A stretch of DNA of 64,000 nt, taken from Varroa destructor. Its lineage: Eukaryota > Arthropoda > Arachnida > Mesostigmata > Varroidae. Of the stretch, positions 13,913-28,900 are shown in pieces; the first letter of the stretch is position 1; the number at the start of each line of letters is the position of its first letter. Location: the NCBI RefSeq assembly GCF_002443255.2, contig NW_019211456.1, forward strand, positions 45,589,955 through 45,653,954, read 5' to 3'. The notes under the pieces are model-generated. The model was not told the origin of the DNA. It searched no databases and saw only the letters and a program-made list of their open reading frames with translations. Both the position numbers and the translations under genes were made by a program.

Positions 13913-16900
13913 GTAAGTATCTGAGTGAACACGTCGTCTCTGCTCGGCCGTTTGGCATCAGTATATGTATGTGTGTGCGCGTGTTCTGTGTTACGGGTCT
14001 AATAGTCTGATCTGCTCTTATGCTGTATCATGTGATGAGCTGCGTGTCATATCCTCTATTGTCGTCGGCTCGGTCTTACGTGGATTCGTGTGATTCTGTT
14101 AGTGAGAGTGTTATATGTGTATGGTGCGCTGTGTTTGTACGGGCGATCTTCATAAGGTGACGAAAAATCAGAACGAAAAGAAGTAGAGCACGTGAGCACG
14201 AGGTGACCAATTTGAAAAAGCAAATAGGCTAGACCGGAGAGAACACAAGTTTCCATAACTAGAACAGGTTCATCCCCTAAGGGTGCGCACGGTCTCCACC
14301 TTTTTTGTGTCTTCTTTCCCTGTACCACGCACAACGACAAACAACAAATGCGAAAGAGGTAATCAGATAGCGACGTTTATGTCAACGTATAACGAACGCG
14401 AAGCAGCGTTCGATCAGTGACCAACAGCAGTAGCAGCATCAGGCTGGCGGCTCCGGGTAGAACAGGCTCACCGTAACGGAAAGCGGGTGCCCATTTCGTA
14501 TCTTATGTCAGAAAATTCTATCTGTCCACGACCAAAGGTAATAGATGAAAAGAAAAAAGAGTCAACCACGGACCAGGGAGTGGTGCTATATTAATATGAC
14601 TCAAGAGGGCAGAGAAAAGATTTTTATTATTCCCGTGTAATCCCCTATTACAATACGTGTCGACAGTCGTGCCGCTGTTGATGCTGAGGACAGCAGCTGT
14701 GTCAGTACGATGAAGCCGAGTTGCATTGTCATCTCACACTCCGACGGTGATTCTGTTTTTACCTGCCTGCCCTCGTACGGCAAAGCGTAGTAAGGAGACA
14801 GAAGGAGCCAGCTGGGCGATTACCGATTACAGAGTCCAACTATGCGTAAACTTGCTCGCAGAGCGGAAACCAGCCAGTCAGCCAGATGCTGGAATGGAAT
14901 TCCGGTTGATTTCGTCACCTGCTCGTGATTATGTTAGCCTTACCATCACTGTCTAATCATACGATCTAAATGGCCTAATTATATACAGGCCTGCTGCTAC
15001 TTCGCTTTCTGTCTGTGTACGTCATCGAACAAACAGCCATCAGGGGATCTACAAAAACGGACCAGTAGAATAGAATACACTACCATCAACACCATCTTTC
15101 ATATACCATTCAGATGCAGATGTTATCGTCGATGTCGCCGTTTACCGCGTTGCTGATCGGGCGGCTTTGTCGATCGGTGCTTCCGTACTGGAATTGTATC
15201 TGAGCGTGAACAGAGTGAGGAAGTGATAGCGTGTCTCACTTGTCATTTCGCTCCATTTAGAAATTGATTATGGCCTAAATTAGCGGTCCTATATTTAAGC
15301 ACGGAAAAGATGGAGAGGGCGGTAGACGCTTTAGCGTGAGGGATAAAAGTGCGACAAAACAGAGAGAAGGCGACGGCACAGCAAGCAAGCAGGGGAAGAC
15401 GCGTACGCTCTAATCGTCTGAGCGCCACAGAACAACAAAAAAAGTAAGTAAAGTGAAGTGCGGTAATCGAGTGTAACCAGTCGGAGTATGGCCACTGTCA
15501 GTGAATTTTATGTCCGTGTCGTTACTGAATGCATCAGCGGCACGCTTATGTCGCAGTGCTTATATTAGAAAGAGTGGTGTTAACCTGTTTCGACAGTAAG
15601 CATCACCAATGCCGGATTTAATTCTGTACAACGGCAGCAGTGGATAGAACCGTAGTAGTTCAAGGTAAGCGTGACGATGAACCTTAACGAATCAGACAAT
15701 AGGACCGAAACTATGGTCGCAGCATCCTAGGCCCGAGGGGAGAAGATGAACTAGATGAGCATGATGGTTCGCCAGGGAACACTAGATTCCTAAAAAGAAA
15801 CTCAGTGAGAATAGGCCTACTTGTAAACAGTAATCTGTTAACGTTTTATTTAGCTCGGGAGGCGGTTTACCTATGTGACATCATCATCTTCAGCCGCTCT
15901 TTGTACGACCAGATTCATGCGTATTTTTCAGTAACTGCTGTTGTTGGTATCTGTCTATAGACCGACTGAATTATCAGTCGAAAGACGCAAAATTATACAA
16001 TAGGCTTTACAGGTCAGCGAATCGCAATATTAATTAATTAATTAATTAATTAAATGAAATAGATACGTTACATAAACAAAGATGCTGATGTACATTGAGA
16101 ACGTTTCTGCTTCAGTTAAGCGTTCGGTGATTCTATAATATTGGACATTTGAAAATGGGGAGAGCACAGACCGTATTTACATTATGCGATGAAACCGAGG
16201 ATACGCTACAAGATTCAGTAATGGCGTGCTATTGAACAAATGCCACGCGTCTGATCAGATTCGTCTGAAGTACCTATCATTCTAACAGAAAATGACATCA
16301 ACTACTTAATAAGTGCGTAAGTTAAATATTAGATTGTAAGTTAGTTTCTGCATCGGAACGGGTTAGTGCAATATTATGTTGTTTATTACGTTTACCTCTA
16401 CTTCTGTCCATAACAGATAGTGAACTAGGTCATTAAAATAAACAAACTTATCATATATACAATACTTTTAAATGCTATCAAATTAACATTGGGTTCAAGC
16501 TAGACGCCTATTTATTTTTAGATTCATGTGAGAGTTGTTAGGCATCCTAAGTGCTGTTAGAGTGTGCCTTAATAACAAGCTACTTTAGTTCGGTTCTTCT
16601 CCCTTAGCCGTAAAAAGGGATTTATTGGAAAATCTACGGACAACAAATTTATCTAGTTCTAAAAATGTCTGAAAGTTCCGCTTAGGCAACAAGTACAGCT
16701 GCCGCGCCGTCTAGCAGCCATTTGATTATTGCAGCGTATTTGAGCGAGAACGCACGCATGCAGGGACGAGATCTCTGGATATTTTGAAGATTCTATAAAC
16801 CTGATAGTCTCCGGACGCAGTTCAGGCGCGTACTCTATATAATGAAGAACTACCCTATTCTATGAGGCCAAATAACCTTCTGCACCCTTTCTAGGATCGC

Positions 16901-19900
16901 GCTAGGCATGCCGTACGAAGCATCTACTAATGTAAATGTATATCACATATTCAGACGCACTGCCGCCACCGTAATCGAATAACGGGGTCGTTCCTTTATC
17001 ACGTTGGGACTGTCGCTCAAAATATGACCATAGAATAATTCTACGGGCTTCAGCCAATATTTAACGTAATCTACAGTTTAGTTGAAATTCCACCTATAGA
17101 ACAACAACAACAATTTACATGTTGCAAAACGAGCGTAAGTGCTACATATTGTCCAGAAACGGTTTTTAATTTGAGATTGAGAAAATGCTAAATTATTAAG
17201 CACAATGGTGACTGTATTTCAAAACAGAAGTCTTAGGTAAATTTTTACAATAGGATTTGTGTTGGCGTATTGAATGTTGCATACTGAATAATAATTAATA
17301 ATGTCAGAAATAATAACAATATTCATCTTCTGAATTCGTCACCTCTCCAAGTGTACCTTGTAATTACAAACAGGCTCCATTGAGCCTATGCAAAATGAGT
17401 CATTCTACATGTCTTGACCTCCTAGTGACTGGACCCGCTTCCACAGTCACAAAATCCTCGCATGCTCTCTAGTGAGCCTAGACGTGTTCGGGTAAAATAG
17501 TGGAAGTTTGTCCGCAAACGTGCGCGATTGACCCCCCCCCCCCCCAGTGCAGTGCAACAAGAACCGTTTCGTTCATCAGAGAGGTGTCCGTTCGCTGCTG
17601 AAGGTAGACGCAATTAGGGTGCCGAAAGTGTAGCGCCCTTCCCTGTTTTGACTGCAAGGGACCTCGTAATGCCACAGCAAATCGAAAGTTACAATGTTAC
17701 ACAGACAATGCAGCGAATTAAACAAATGCGAGCGATATAAATGCAAAATTTAGATTGGATGCCTATTACTCTTTCCTACATGCTATTTAAAAAAAAAAAA
17801 AACAAAACAAGATGACGAAGTTGAGCAGTACTGGCAGTAACGGTTCAATGCCCAATGCTGTTGAATACAGTTCATTACCAAATGATGCATTCCACTTGGA
17901 GAATCAGTTAAGAAAATGTTCACATGAACACGAAACGCCCCAGGCCCTTACAAGATCTAACGAAAAGTAAGAACACTACGTACATTCCAACCATCCTCTG
18001 ATAGCTCGCTGTCAAATCTCTAAATAACTCATGAGCCTATGGGGCTTCCTTCTGTTAGTAAGCTACAGTAACATCAAATAGAGATTATCGTCATCTAATG
18101 CGCTCGTACAAATAGATTTTGCGAAGACAAGATATTGAAAGGGTTAGAAGACGGATGTCCTCATTTATCCACACATATTGACGTATAAGAACATACACAT
18201 GTGTAAACATCGATACACATATATATTGTTCTTTCACCTGTTCAGCCTCGTTTTTTCTGTCTTGACTCTCAGCAGAGGAAGGAATAGTGGCATCTGTAGG
18301 AACAGTCTCAGTAGCTGCGCCAACAGCGTGTGATTATGGCCAAAGTTGTGGATGTGCGCGTGTGTTACATTAGTGTATCGCGCACGCGCACGAGGTCTTG
18401 ATGAGCGCAATTAGTAGACACGACCAGTAGGACGGCGAGATCGTAAGTGTTTATGACGCGTGATGGGGCCTAGAACCCGTTAGGACCACCGGATGGTGAG
18501 TGAAGTCATTCGAAGTGCGATAACGAAAGAAAGAACGAGAGAAAAGTGAGTGTAAGGGGGGGGGGGGGGACAAAGGGGCCGAGTTGGCTTGCCAATGCTG
18601 TCCGCTTGCACTAACCTGGCGTTGTTGACAGACGTAATTCCCCCTTCCGAAGCCTACTCTTATGTGTATTGGGACAGCATAGCCGGCGAGTTGGTTAGGA
18701 GAACACATTTGGTTGCTGCGTCGTCGCTTGTAGGACCGCTGTGAGCACGTCATCAGTTCCCTATTCTGCCCCTTATTCGATGCAAAGCTTTTGACTGCCG
18801 CGTTAGAGGACTATGTATTTCTGTGTGTGTGAAAGGCTGCAAGTGTGAATATGACTGTCGTGGATTGCAGACCGTACGCCGTGTTGTTCTATGCTATCCA
18901 GAAAGCATGTACAATATACCCTCGATGCGGGGTAATGACACAAAATGTTGCTTTAGCGAGGACCGCAGCCTCCGTGCTGTAACGCTGCGAGAAGGGGGAG
19001 TGCGAGTTGGACACTGAACCCCCTCTTCAAGCAAAGTATACCATTCTCATGCTTTCGAATGCTACCGCGCAAAACTCTTTCCGCGTGCGTGTTAGCTGTG
19101 GGATGCCATACGTCTGCGGTAGTGGTAATGGCAGCGTGTTTAGGCCCCGTCCGATTTTCGTACTGCTAGTAGAGGAGATTAGAGGGGCTGCAGTACACCA
19201 CTCGCGGCAGTGCCTGCCGAAGCGTAATTCCGGCACACTTATTCACATATATATACAGTTAAGGATGTCGGGTTAGGTTCAGCTTGGCTTCATCGGCGGC
19301 GCCGGTGCATTGCCATTAAACGAGAGGAGACCGCGCTTAGCAGCTCACAGGCGCCAACTAAGCGACAGCACACTAAAAATTACTTGACTAAAAACGCTTG
19401 TCCTAAAGTCGAGGGGACTTAAGGCTGTTAGTTGAGAAACCACACAAGAGTATTACTTACGCAACGCACATACCAGTGGATAGATATACCTATGTACTTA
19501 TGCAGTCATCAACCTGCACAATTCGAAGACGCATGCTTGCCCACATGCGCATAGTACATGCACGCATTCCCCATTGATGAAAGGCGTTAACGTATGCGTA
19601 CGTTCGCCTAAAACGGTTGTGGTTTGTGTGATACAACACACCGAGGATAGCTCAGCTTCCCCTACAGGAGCCGTCTGACGAGATGTAATGCATAGCGGTG
19701 CAAGGCAGTACCTATATGCAAGGCGCCGGCTATTGGCTGCCGGCTATAGATAGGTGGCAACGTATAGAGAAAGGTAGAGGAGCGAGAAAACTATGCAAGG
19801 TTCGTAAATTCTTGGGAAACTCGACTGCCTTTTTATCTCTTTCATCACTTCCTTAAACCTGCAGACGGCCTCAAGTCGGGACATTACTTCATAGCTAAGG

Positions 19901-22900
19901 GGACATGGTTACAAGGAAAAGCGAGTGCAGAGATCAATTGCAAAGATAGAGGAAAAGTTGCCTCGCCTTTTTTGCTGGTTCCCATTCCTGACTGCTTGAT
20001 TGATCTGTCGTTTATTCGACCGGTTGGTTGGCCTTGCAAGTCAAACACTGAATGAGATTCACTCACTCTTCGAATGCGTCAGACTGCGTAAGTAGACCCG
20101 GTTTCGAAGAGGTTCAACCCAGCTTGGCACTGCCACTACCGCCATTACGACCATCGTTGCCGCCGTCACGAAGCGAAGAATTCTTTTTGGTTGACCTTAC
20201 AGAATCATGACGTACGGCGAACTGCTTCGTGCGCTTTTCTTGATCTGAGACTTGGTGATTGGCACGCCGTCTTCTCTTTCTCCTTACTGCCTATAATCGC
20301 CGCCAGTCGTTTCAGCTTGATGTGTGCATGCGTATTCGCACTCATGAACGGACGAACGGACGGAGAGAGTGAGGTCGACGACGAAAATGAGCCAGGTGGC
20401 ACCGACCGATTTAGATTCAAAACAGAGTCGTTAAAGTGATCATTGAGACAGACCCTATTAGGTCGCACTTCTTAGACTGGATAGACACCTGCCCAGCTAT
20501 TCACCGGCATGACTCAAAGGCACTAAGGTAGTGCCCGCATTGGCGTGCTGTATGCCTAGAAGAAGCTCTGTCAAAGTGTGTTAGATATCTTAGCCACGAT
20601 GATGGAGATGCCGATGCAGGTCGCCAGGTAGGTAGTGTTAGTAAGTAAAAGGCAGGTGAGACGGATGCTGAGAAAAATACCGCTTTCGCTTGCTTGTTTC
20701 TATTCATTCAGAAAAAGAAGAAAAGGTATTGCCCAAACTTGCAGCGGTGCTGGGACATAAGGCCTTAAAAAGAATGAGTTACTCTCCTTAAAGCCGTAAC
20801 TGAGTCCGAACAGGAGAAAAAGCCTACCAAAATTTTTCTTGGGTTACAGCGGGTCATAGTAGTAATGGCCAATCGATGCGTCGCCGAATACACTCGGCGC
20901 CTCTCGTGGGCAATACAGACGAACCTCCGGTCGACCGGCCGCAATCACAAAGAAGCCTTTTTTTTTTTATCTGTGAACATAATACATCCCGAGGGGAGAT
21001 CGACGGGTTTGGTGAACAGAAATTAGTTTTTTGCTTTTTTCTCTTTCGGCGATCGTACATTATCCTTCGCCAGAAAGGTAATCTACATGCAAGCTGAGCA
21101 GAAATCGGCTTGAAGAAGGCGCAGAACCGTATAAAATGCGCTGAACCCAGATTGTTTTATTAAGAAAATACTCGGGAATTTTATTCAGTGCAAGGTCTCC
21201 ATTATTACTCAGTCTTCACAAGTACTTCTTTACTGTATTACCTACTAAGTAAGCATATTTGTTGACGAGTATTCACTGAGTTATGTGATGTCTGTGTATG
21301 ACCTCGAAACTCTGTTGTTAAAGTTTATTGAAAAGTGCACAATAGAGTTCGTGGTAGTAGCTGTTAACTTCAGATCTGAAAGGCCTATGTTCTGGTTACA
21401 TACATTTAAGGGCCGCTACTCGTGTCTTTGCAGTATCCTATGTTGCTTTCCAATCGAGCAGCACTGGTACAAAACACGCTACAACATATCATTCATAATC
21501 TCAAGAGCGAGAGTTTTGCGAGAACGTAACGTCTTCCTTTTAGTTGGCATCCGAACGCTTGGTCTGCAGATTAATATACCGTTCGTTCACGCTGACGATC
21601 CCTGAATATGATGGATCGCTATCTACAGTAGGTACATTGAATGAATGGGAATCTCTAGCGATCCTCAGCTTCCTTTGGGACTTCCTAGCGATAATATCCA
21701 TCGAGTTTTATCTAGCCTGAGACAGGCAGCCGCGTCGTTTTGTGTATGCCTTAAAGACACTGCTTTACGTTACACTTGACGCAAATCGCACAGAAGGATC
21801 TCAGAGTGCTCCAAGAGGTACATACATATGATAATTCCTATAAAATATAATGTTACAGCGACGAAAACTTGGTCTAGATGAGGCTAATGAGGCTAATCTG
21901 ACGGCGATGGTAAAGCCTTATGCATAGATATGCAAATATAGTATTTCGCACTTGACCCAGCTTCCGAAATAGAATTTGCTCGTATGGAGCGTAGCACGCC
22001 AGCGAAAAGGAGGCGCCTACCTACCATATGTCGCTTTAGTTCATTCGGAATTCCGACAGAATTTTACGTTTAAGCGAGGGAATATATGAGAGACTCGTAT
22101 ATATCGTATGGAAAGGGAAAATCCCGAGTGGTTAGGGAGAGCGGCGACTAATTCAATTTTTTTAAAAAATTTTCCATGTTTATAGCGGTAGGTGGGCCAG
22201 AGCCAGTTTGTTCGATGCTTTAAATACGACGGTTTGTAAATATTCAGTAACCGCTACGATAATTTCTAATGGAAAGAAGATAGCTACAATTTGCTATTTA
22301 GTTTACTGAACGGAAAGATTAGGTAGATTTTTATTTGGAGGTTGACTGTGCAACTTAAAAAGGACTGCATGAATTTCTTACATTTAGTTTGTCGGAGATA
22401 ATTTCCACAAAATATATCTAACAAGCTTACGATATAGAATCGTCAAACCGATGTATAATTTGTGTTGGCGGGCTAAACTGTCATAAATTTGTCATTTATA
22501 GTTAATGGAAAAGGATTTTTGTCATAAACGTATTTTAACTTATAGAAAAATAAGTTATATATAGAATAGTTTACATATTATATATATTATTATATGTATA
22601 TTATGTATTGGCTGCAGATTCGAAGGTGGTATTGTTAAGTTGTCGATTCTGTCTCGAAGAAATTACCGTGCTGAAGTTTATAACTTGTACTGCTGTTGAC
22701 CCTGAGAGATATAGTCTTACGCTTAGAGGCCTCTGGCATTTTAAAACTAGCCCGAACTACGGTAGAGCCGATCGCCCTTTTCGAGAATATTAGACCGATC
22801 CGTATCTCAATAGGTATGTATGTCAGCTATTGCAGCTCCACAGTGCTTACCAATCTGTGCTTACCTGGAAACTAAATGTCTTTCTTCCTATTTGAATTTG

Positions 22901-25900
22901 TATAGAGTATCGAGTTCCTAAGTATATAAGGTAATAAGTATGATCCATACCGTCAGACAGCTTCACCATATATCACCATACTCATTCAGAGCTAAAAGGA
23001 AGATCTTGTTATGACGTTATGCGATTCCATAATTATTATTTGCGTAATGAAACATACTGATCTCTAATTCCACGATGGTGTTTATACCGAAAAAGAGAAT
23101 TTGAGCGGTAAATGTTAGCCGTAAATCTGTTTACATCGACATACCCTTTAGGTCCTGCGCAACCGGCGCTTACAATGGCACTGCACAAAATCAATGTTGC
23201 ATCCAAAAAATCTGCCAAATGAGACTCTGTCTGCATATCCGTAAAGGGCACGAACAAAAAAAAAACAGCAAAGTATTTGATTGTTCCCACTCGCCCTTAG
23301 AATAACGTTCGTTCGACCATAATAGACATAGGTTATTCTCTAAAAAATCCTTTAAAGGAATCTGCATAGATGTCTGAGCAGTGAAGGCTTGTTACAACTA
23401 GAAAGAGGTAGGAAAGTGACTTGGAAAAACTGGGGAAGCTGGAAAATATAAGCGAAGTAAAGGGAGACCCGTGCGATCAAAGGATTTAAATGTTTAGTTA
23501 GTTTATCGGCTCTACTTGTATTTAAACTGCATTCATAGAAACAGAGAAAGAGTCAAGGAGCTGGAAAAGGTGGGATAGTAGAGTAGGCCGAATGTAGACG
23601 GCGGTCAAATTGAACTAAACAAAGCACCACCGCTACAGCTGCCTGACAAAAAACGATATTTCCTCAAAATGTTTCAATATGCTAAGTTCGATATAATATT
23701 TAGTCAGCTTGCTAAATTTAGGCCATTCAGGTCCAAAGAAGTCAACTGCAATGTAAGCGTACATACGCATCGCAATATCGATTAGACAACCTTAGTTTTT
23801 GAAGATATGATGATCTATGCAGTTATGTAGGCGCTTGGCTGTAAGCCATTATTTCTCACTCCGGTGCGTCTAGAATATCAAGTAGGTATATGAAGATAAG
23901 TAACAATGTCACGTTCTCGTTTTGAATAGAAAATGTGGCTTGTTCTAATTTAATTGTATATGATATGGCTGGATACGTCAGTTGTTCAGCCGTACGTCTA
24001 CAGAGGGCGCACCTATTGAGTTACGTGTCTAGCGGCTGTAGATTGAAATGTATCGATTCGGACGGGTCGGCTATCGTTTTCTAGAGCTGCTTATAAAAAA
24101 ACAGCTTGCTGTGAATCGGCTAGAAGTGATTTATATTATATACCTATGCGGGTATGTACAGTATTATTATCGCTGGATATATATTTTTAATTTATGATAA
24201 TATAGATGCGAAATATACTGGCCATGTGAATTATCAAAATGCCCCAGTGCTTTGGAGCTATGTTCGGTAGTGTTTTTTTTTTCTGCATTCAAATATTTAC
24301 TGAAACCATACGAGCATAATATCCTCTGTCGTGCCAGATTTTCGCGATGATGATCTCGCCGAAGGCGTATTTCTCTTAGCATTTCCTTGTTGAAAAAGAT
24401 ATTCCAGATAGTGTTTGAACTATCGTCTAGCACAGGGCCCTTCAACGCTGGCTCAACTTGTACTGTTAACCAATCTAAAATTCTATCAATAATATGTTAT
24501 TTATTCATATTCATTCGTAGTAGTCAAAAACTTGATAAGTACAAATTAACAGTACAATATTTCAATATCAAAAGAAGTATATAGAATTATTTGAACTTCT
24601 CTGTGTCATATGGGTTACGAAAACCTTGCGGAGTTCATAATGAGATTTGCCATATATACCAAAGCGGTACCCAGGGGGCAACAAGCGGCGTGATATCGAT
24701 CCGAATTTTTTCTGCATCTGGAGTATTAACATGTTTCGTCAGGCTTGTGAAAGTCTGCTTTCTTGCAGAATCTATGGTAAAACTTATGCACGAGAAAGCG
24801 AGTAACAACATATCCGCTTAACCGGTTCGTTCCTTTCTACCCATTGTTCTTCATCGCACCCGACGCGCAAGGATGCCCATCAGTTGCCTCCAATCTTTAC
24901 TGCTAAAATTAATCTTAAAGGCTTCCACTGTTGGCAGCTTAAAGTGACAGCGTACATCCTTAAACAGCAGCGGCAAATCGGCTTGGAGGTACGCGAGGCG
25001 AACTAACTTTACGCTCTCTGGATTGAGATTTTAACATGATTTAGTTTATTCAGGATTCTCTACTGCAAGTGCCACTTCGAAATCGAACTAGTTAAGGGTG
25101 GTTGCGTAGGACAAGCGACGAGGTAATTTGGCCGCCCATGCGGCTAACACTGCCCTTTTGCATTTTTCGAAGACGTGGATACTGAAACTTCTCACGTTCG
25201 CTGAGACCAATCGCAACCTAAAGTACGAAAATCGGTTCACATAAGCAAGAAGCAACCCGGCGAGGTATAAGGCCATTGTTTCGCCTCGCCTCCCCTTCTA
25301 AACTTTGTTACCTCCGTCTTGGTTAGGTTCTGGGAAGGTTATCTTGTTCTCCTATCGAATCGCGGCGAAGAAATTGGGTACGTTCATAGACATACCAGTT
25401 TTCGCCACCGTGAGCATAAACAGGACTCTGGGTGCTGAGTCTATGTTTACCCTGAAGTCGACGAATACCTCGTACAGCAAACTATGCAGCATGACCAATT
25501 CTCTTTTAACGTCGACCGTCAAGATCCCGCATGTCCTTTCTCGGGTGCGTTTTTTTGACAAGCCATGTCGCTTCTGGGGATGGCGTTCAAAGTAGCTATG
25601 CAGCCTCTATGCAAGCTAAGAGCAGCTTATAATAAACACCTGGGTTCGTTATTCCTCGCCATGATGACGGCGGGGTTGGATCACTTTTCCCTTGAGGGAT
25701 TACTATTGCCATTTTGTAAATATTTATTAAACGTTGCTGTCCAGTATGGGCCATAACAACAGCGCATTTGAAGTGCTCGTTACTTTAGAGTTTACCCGGC
25801 AATTTCCTTATTACCTAAGATCCCAAAATATTGCATTAGTTCCCGCATTGTGAAGTTTTGCTGAAAAATATCGCGTTGTATTGAGATTCACCACTCCTAC

Positions 25901-28900
25901 GCTGCGACAAAAAAGGCATCGTCGGTGGTATCGTATCTCTTGACATAAACATCGCGAGAAGTGATTTATGAGGGACGGGGGATTAATCAAGCAAGTCATC
26001 GAGCTGCCATAAAGCATTAGCCACTGGTGCGGTTGACGTCTTGCATTGGCGATCAAACGGTTCAAAATACTGTTGCCTTTGTGGTGCCTATATGCTCCAA
26101 CAAACCGTCTAAAAAACTGAAACTAGAGGATAGAACTCGGCTTGTACCTCAGCTATAGGTTTGAAGGCCATTTGTCCAAACCAGGCTACAAATATACATG
26201 AACCACGGCCCTTGCTTCCGGGGAAAACGGAAAGGCTGTGGACTGAATTTCAACCAGACCTTAAAATAAGTTTCAGCATTCATCGAGTCAGGTACAGAAA
26301 CAACTTCATGGGTATATTCCATGAGTTTGTGTAGCGTGTCTATAAAAAGTCGTACTGTGGCTTGAATTCAGTTAGTCGACGTTAAAGTTGTCGGCAATGA
26401 CCGAAAGAAGGGCAGAATTACGAGACAGCGCTTCCAGTGTACTAACCCAGTGCGTTCCAAATTAGCTGGGCGAACATAGACTGCTATTAAACTTAGTCGC
26501 TGGTCACGTGAGGCAATGACGTTATCCTTCGCTAAGCACGGCGTAAGGTTGTCTATTTTATGATCGTCGAGATGCCTCTTTACCGTAAAATAGTGCATAG
26601 AATGAAAACGCAGTCTGTTCAAAGCGTTAGTTACTTAAGTTTTTGTTATCACGAGGATGGCTATACTGTTTAGGGCTTCCGGAAAAAGAGACGCCAGCGT
26701 TGTAGCCTCTTCATAGTTCCTCTGTATAATTCTTAGCGTCTCCTCAAGGTCCGGCCTCAGTACAAGCTCAATGGTCGACCTAGTCAGTAGCTGTGGTTTC
26801 TCAAGGTGTTGCGTACTGAAGCTGGCGCTCTAGTCGCCAACACTACTGGAATCTGTTTCACCGAAGTTCTCGACGTTCAGGCGGGCAAGACTCGTTGGCC
26901 GTAGTCCAACTCTTCGGCTAGGTGCTACCTTTTGACGGTTCGTTAACGGCGGTTTTACTTAGCCGGAGTCTTTTCAAACTCAACCGGCTGCTAGAACGTT
27001 TGGGTCGGAGAATCCGGTTGTGCTGGTTGGGTTTGCTGTTCAAGCCCCTTGGTGTTGTTGTCATCGATGGCCCTTCGCTAAATATCTTCTGGCTCTTAGC
27101 CCTCTAGATTGTCCGGATTCGCACCCCCTAAAGGGCTTCATCCTCTTGGTATTGCTGTCTTTCCAGCCATCTCACTTTTATAGGCATACTGTTCACTCTT
27201 GACGACCGGACGCTGTGATATGCAGAATGGAAGAGCCGAGAATTTTCTTGACCTGCTTTTTTTGCTTCTTGGTGATCCTAGCGGAAGAGGCGAATGAAGA
27301 GCATATGTACCTCCAACCCACGTCGCGGGGTGGTTAGTGTCTCCGGGAAATTCTCCACCTTGCTGATGAATACCTCCCTTCCGAATTGTATGGATCCATA
27401 GTAACCAGCCTGTAAACATATCGCAACTAATTCATCGGTTCTGTTGTTATACTTCTACACTTCACACACGGTGTTGTCGATATTTATTTTAGGCGCTGCA
27501 CGAGTAGTCGCGGATGTTTCACGGCGCGGAGCCAAGGGGTACAAAATGCTGTCATCCATTATAAGCCGCTTTTCGTGGCGGAGGAAGGGTCGGACCATTT
27601 GAAGGCCCATGGGTATGCATGGGTATTTTTACTGATATCATTATCGTTAAGTGAGCGACCCGTTAACATTAAAGTACGTTTTTGTACAGTTCTACATGAA
27701 GTTAAACTTCCTTAGCAACGCAACAAAAGGAAGATTATGTCACAAGTAGAGTCTATCGCCCGGACCACCTCAGCCAATACTCAAAAAAGGTCTTACAATA
27801 ATGCCCAAATCACGAATTGTTCACGTTGTAGGAATAGGAGGCTTTCAAAATGTCTGTTAAGTAACCTTGGTTATGTTTAACGGACTTTGCTTAGAAACTC
27901 TTCTTTGGACTTAACAATCCTTAAGAGTTTGTTTCATGGGCTACCATCTAAACCAGATTTCACAACGAAATTAGTTTTTTGCCCCTAAGACGACCTCTTT
28001 GTACCGCAAAACAGTCGGCAGTTCTCACCGCACAAACTAATTTAACTCAAGTCGTACCATTTTAGTGCGAGTGCGCAATGTCGCCATCCGGCGTCTACGG
28101 TGGGCAGACGATGCAGCCGTAAGTAGTCGACTGTATAGCGCCGTTGACGATCAACAAAATGGCTCTCTATGCAATTGAACACTGAAATCTTCGATCGATT
28201 GTAGCGTCCACAGCTATCGGCTGTCATTACCTATCCTGTTATAAATGTAAGGAAAACTTCAATACGCAGATTAGAAACTCAATGTGCTAACAAAAATTGT
28301 ATTTGGACCAGTTAAATGTGTAGACTCATATAGCCACACTGCAGAATTACCAGGACGACGGGACGTCTGTCGAATCAATACCCTGCTAGGCCGAAACGGA
28401 CGGATTCAGGCTCTAACACCTGCATGTGAACAATACGCAATACCTCACCGCCAAGCACTATACTGATGCTATCAGGCAATGCCATTCTGAAGATGTTTCC
28501 GATAGTGAAACAGTAAAAAATGATCCACAGTGGATTCGTTATAAGCGTATTGAGGTAGACTAACAGAACCTCACTGAGAAAATCGACTTTTAAGGACAAC
28601 CATAAGGTTGATATTATGACCGTATCTTGCTAAAACGTGGGGATGAAATACAGCTAGAAAGTATGGTGGCCAAGTACTTGTATATGTGCGATATCTATGT
28701 GTGTACAGATACGATTTGAGTCTTTAAATCGATTGCCTTAGCCACTACTAGAAAAGTTTAAACGAAAGCGTCCGTTTACAGAGGAGTTTGATGTTAGTTC
28801 ACATTAATGGGAAACGATTTGCAGTACTTCCATAATGCAATATTGTAGTAACGTCTCAAAGTCTTAGGCTGTATCCGCGTTGGAATACAAAGCCTAATTT

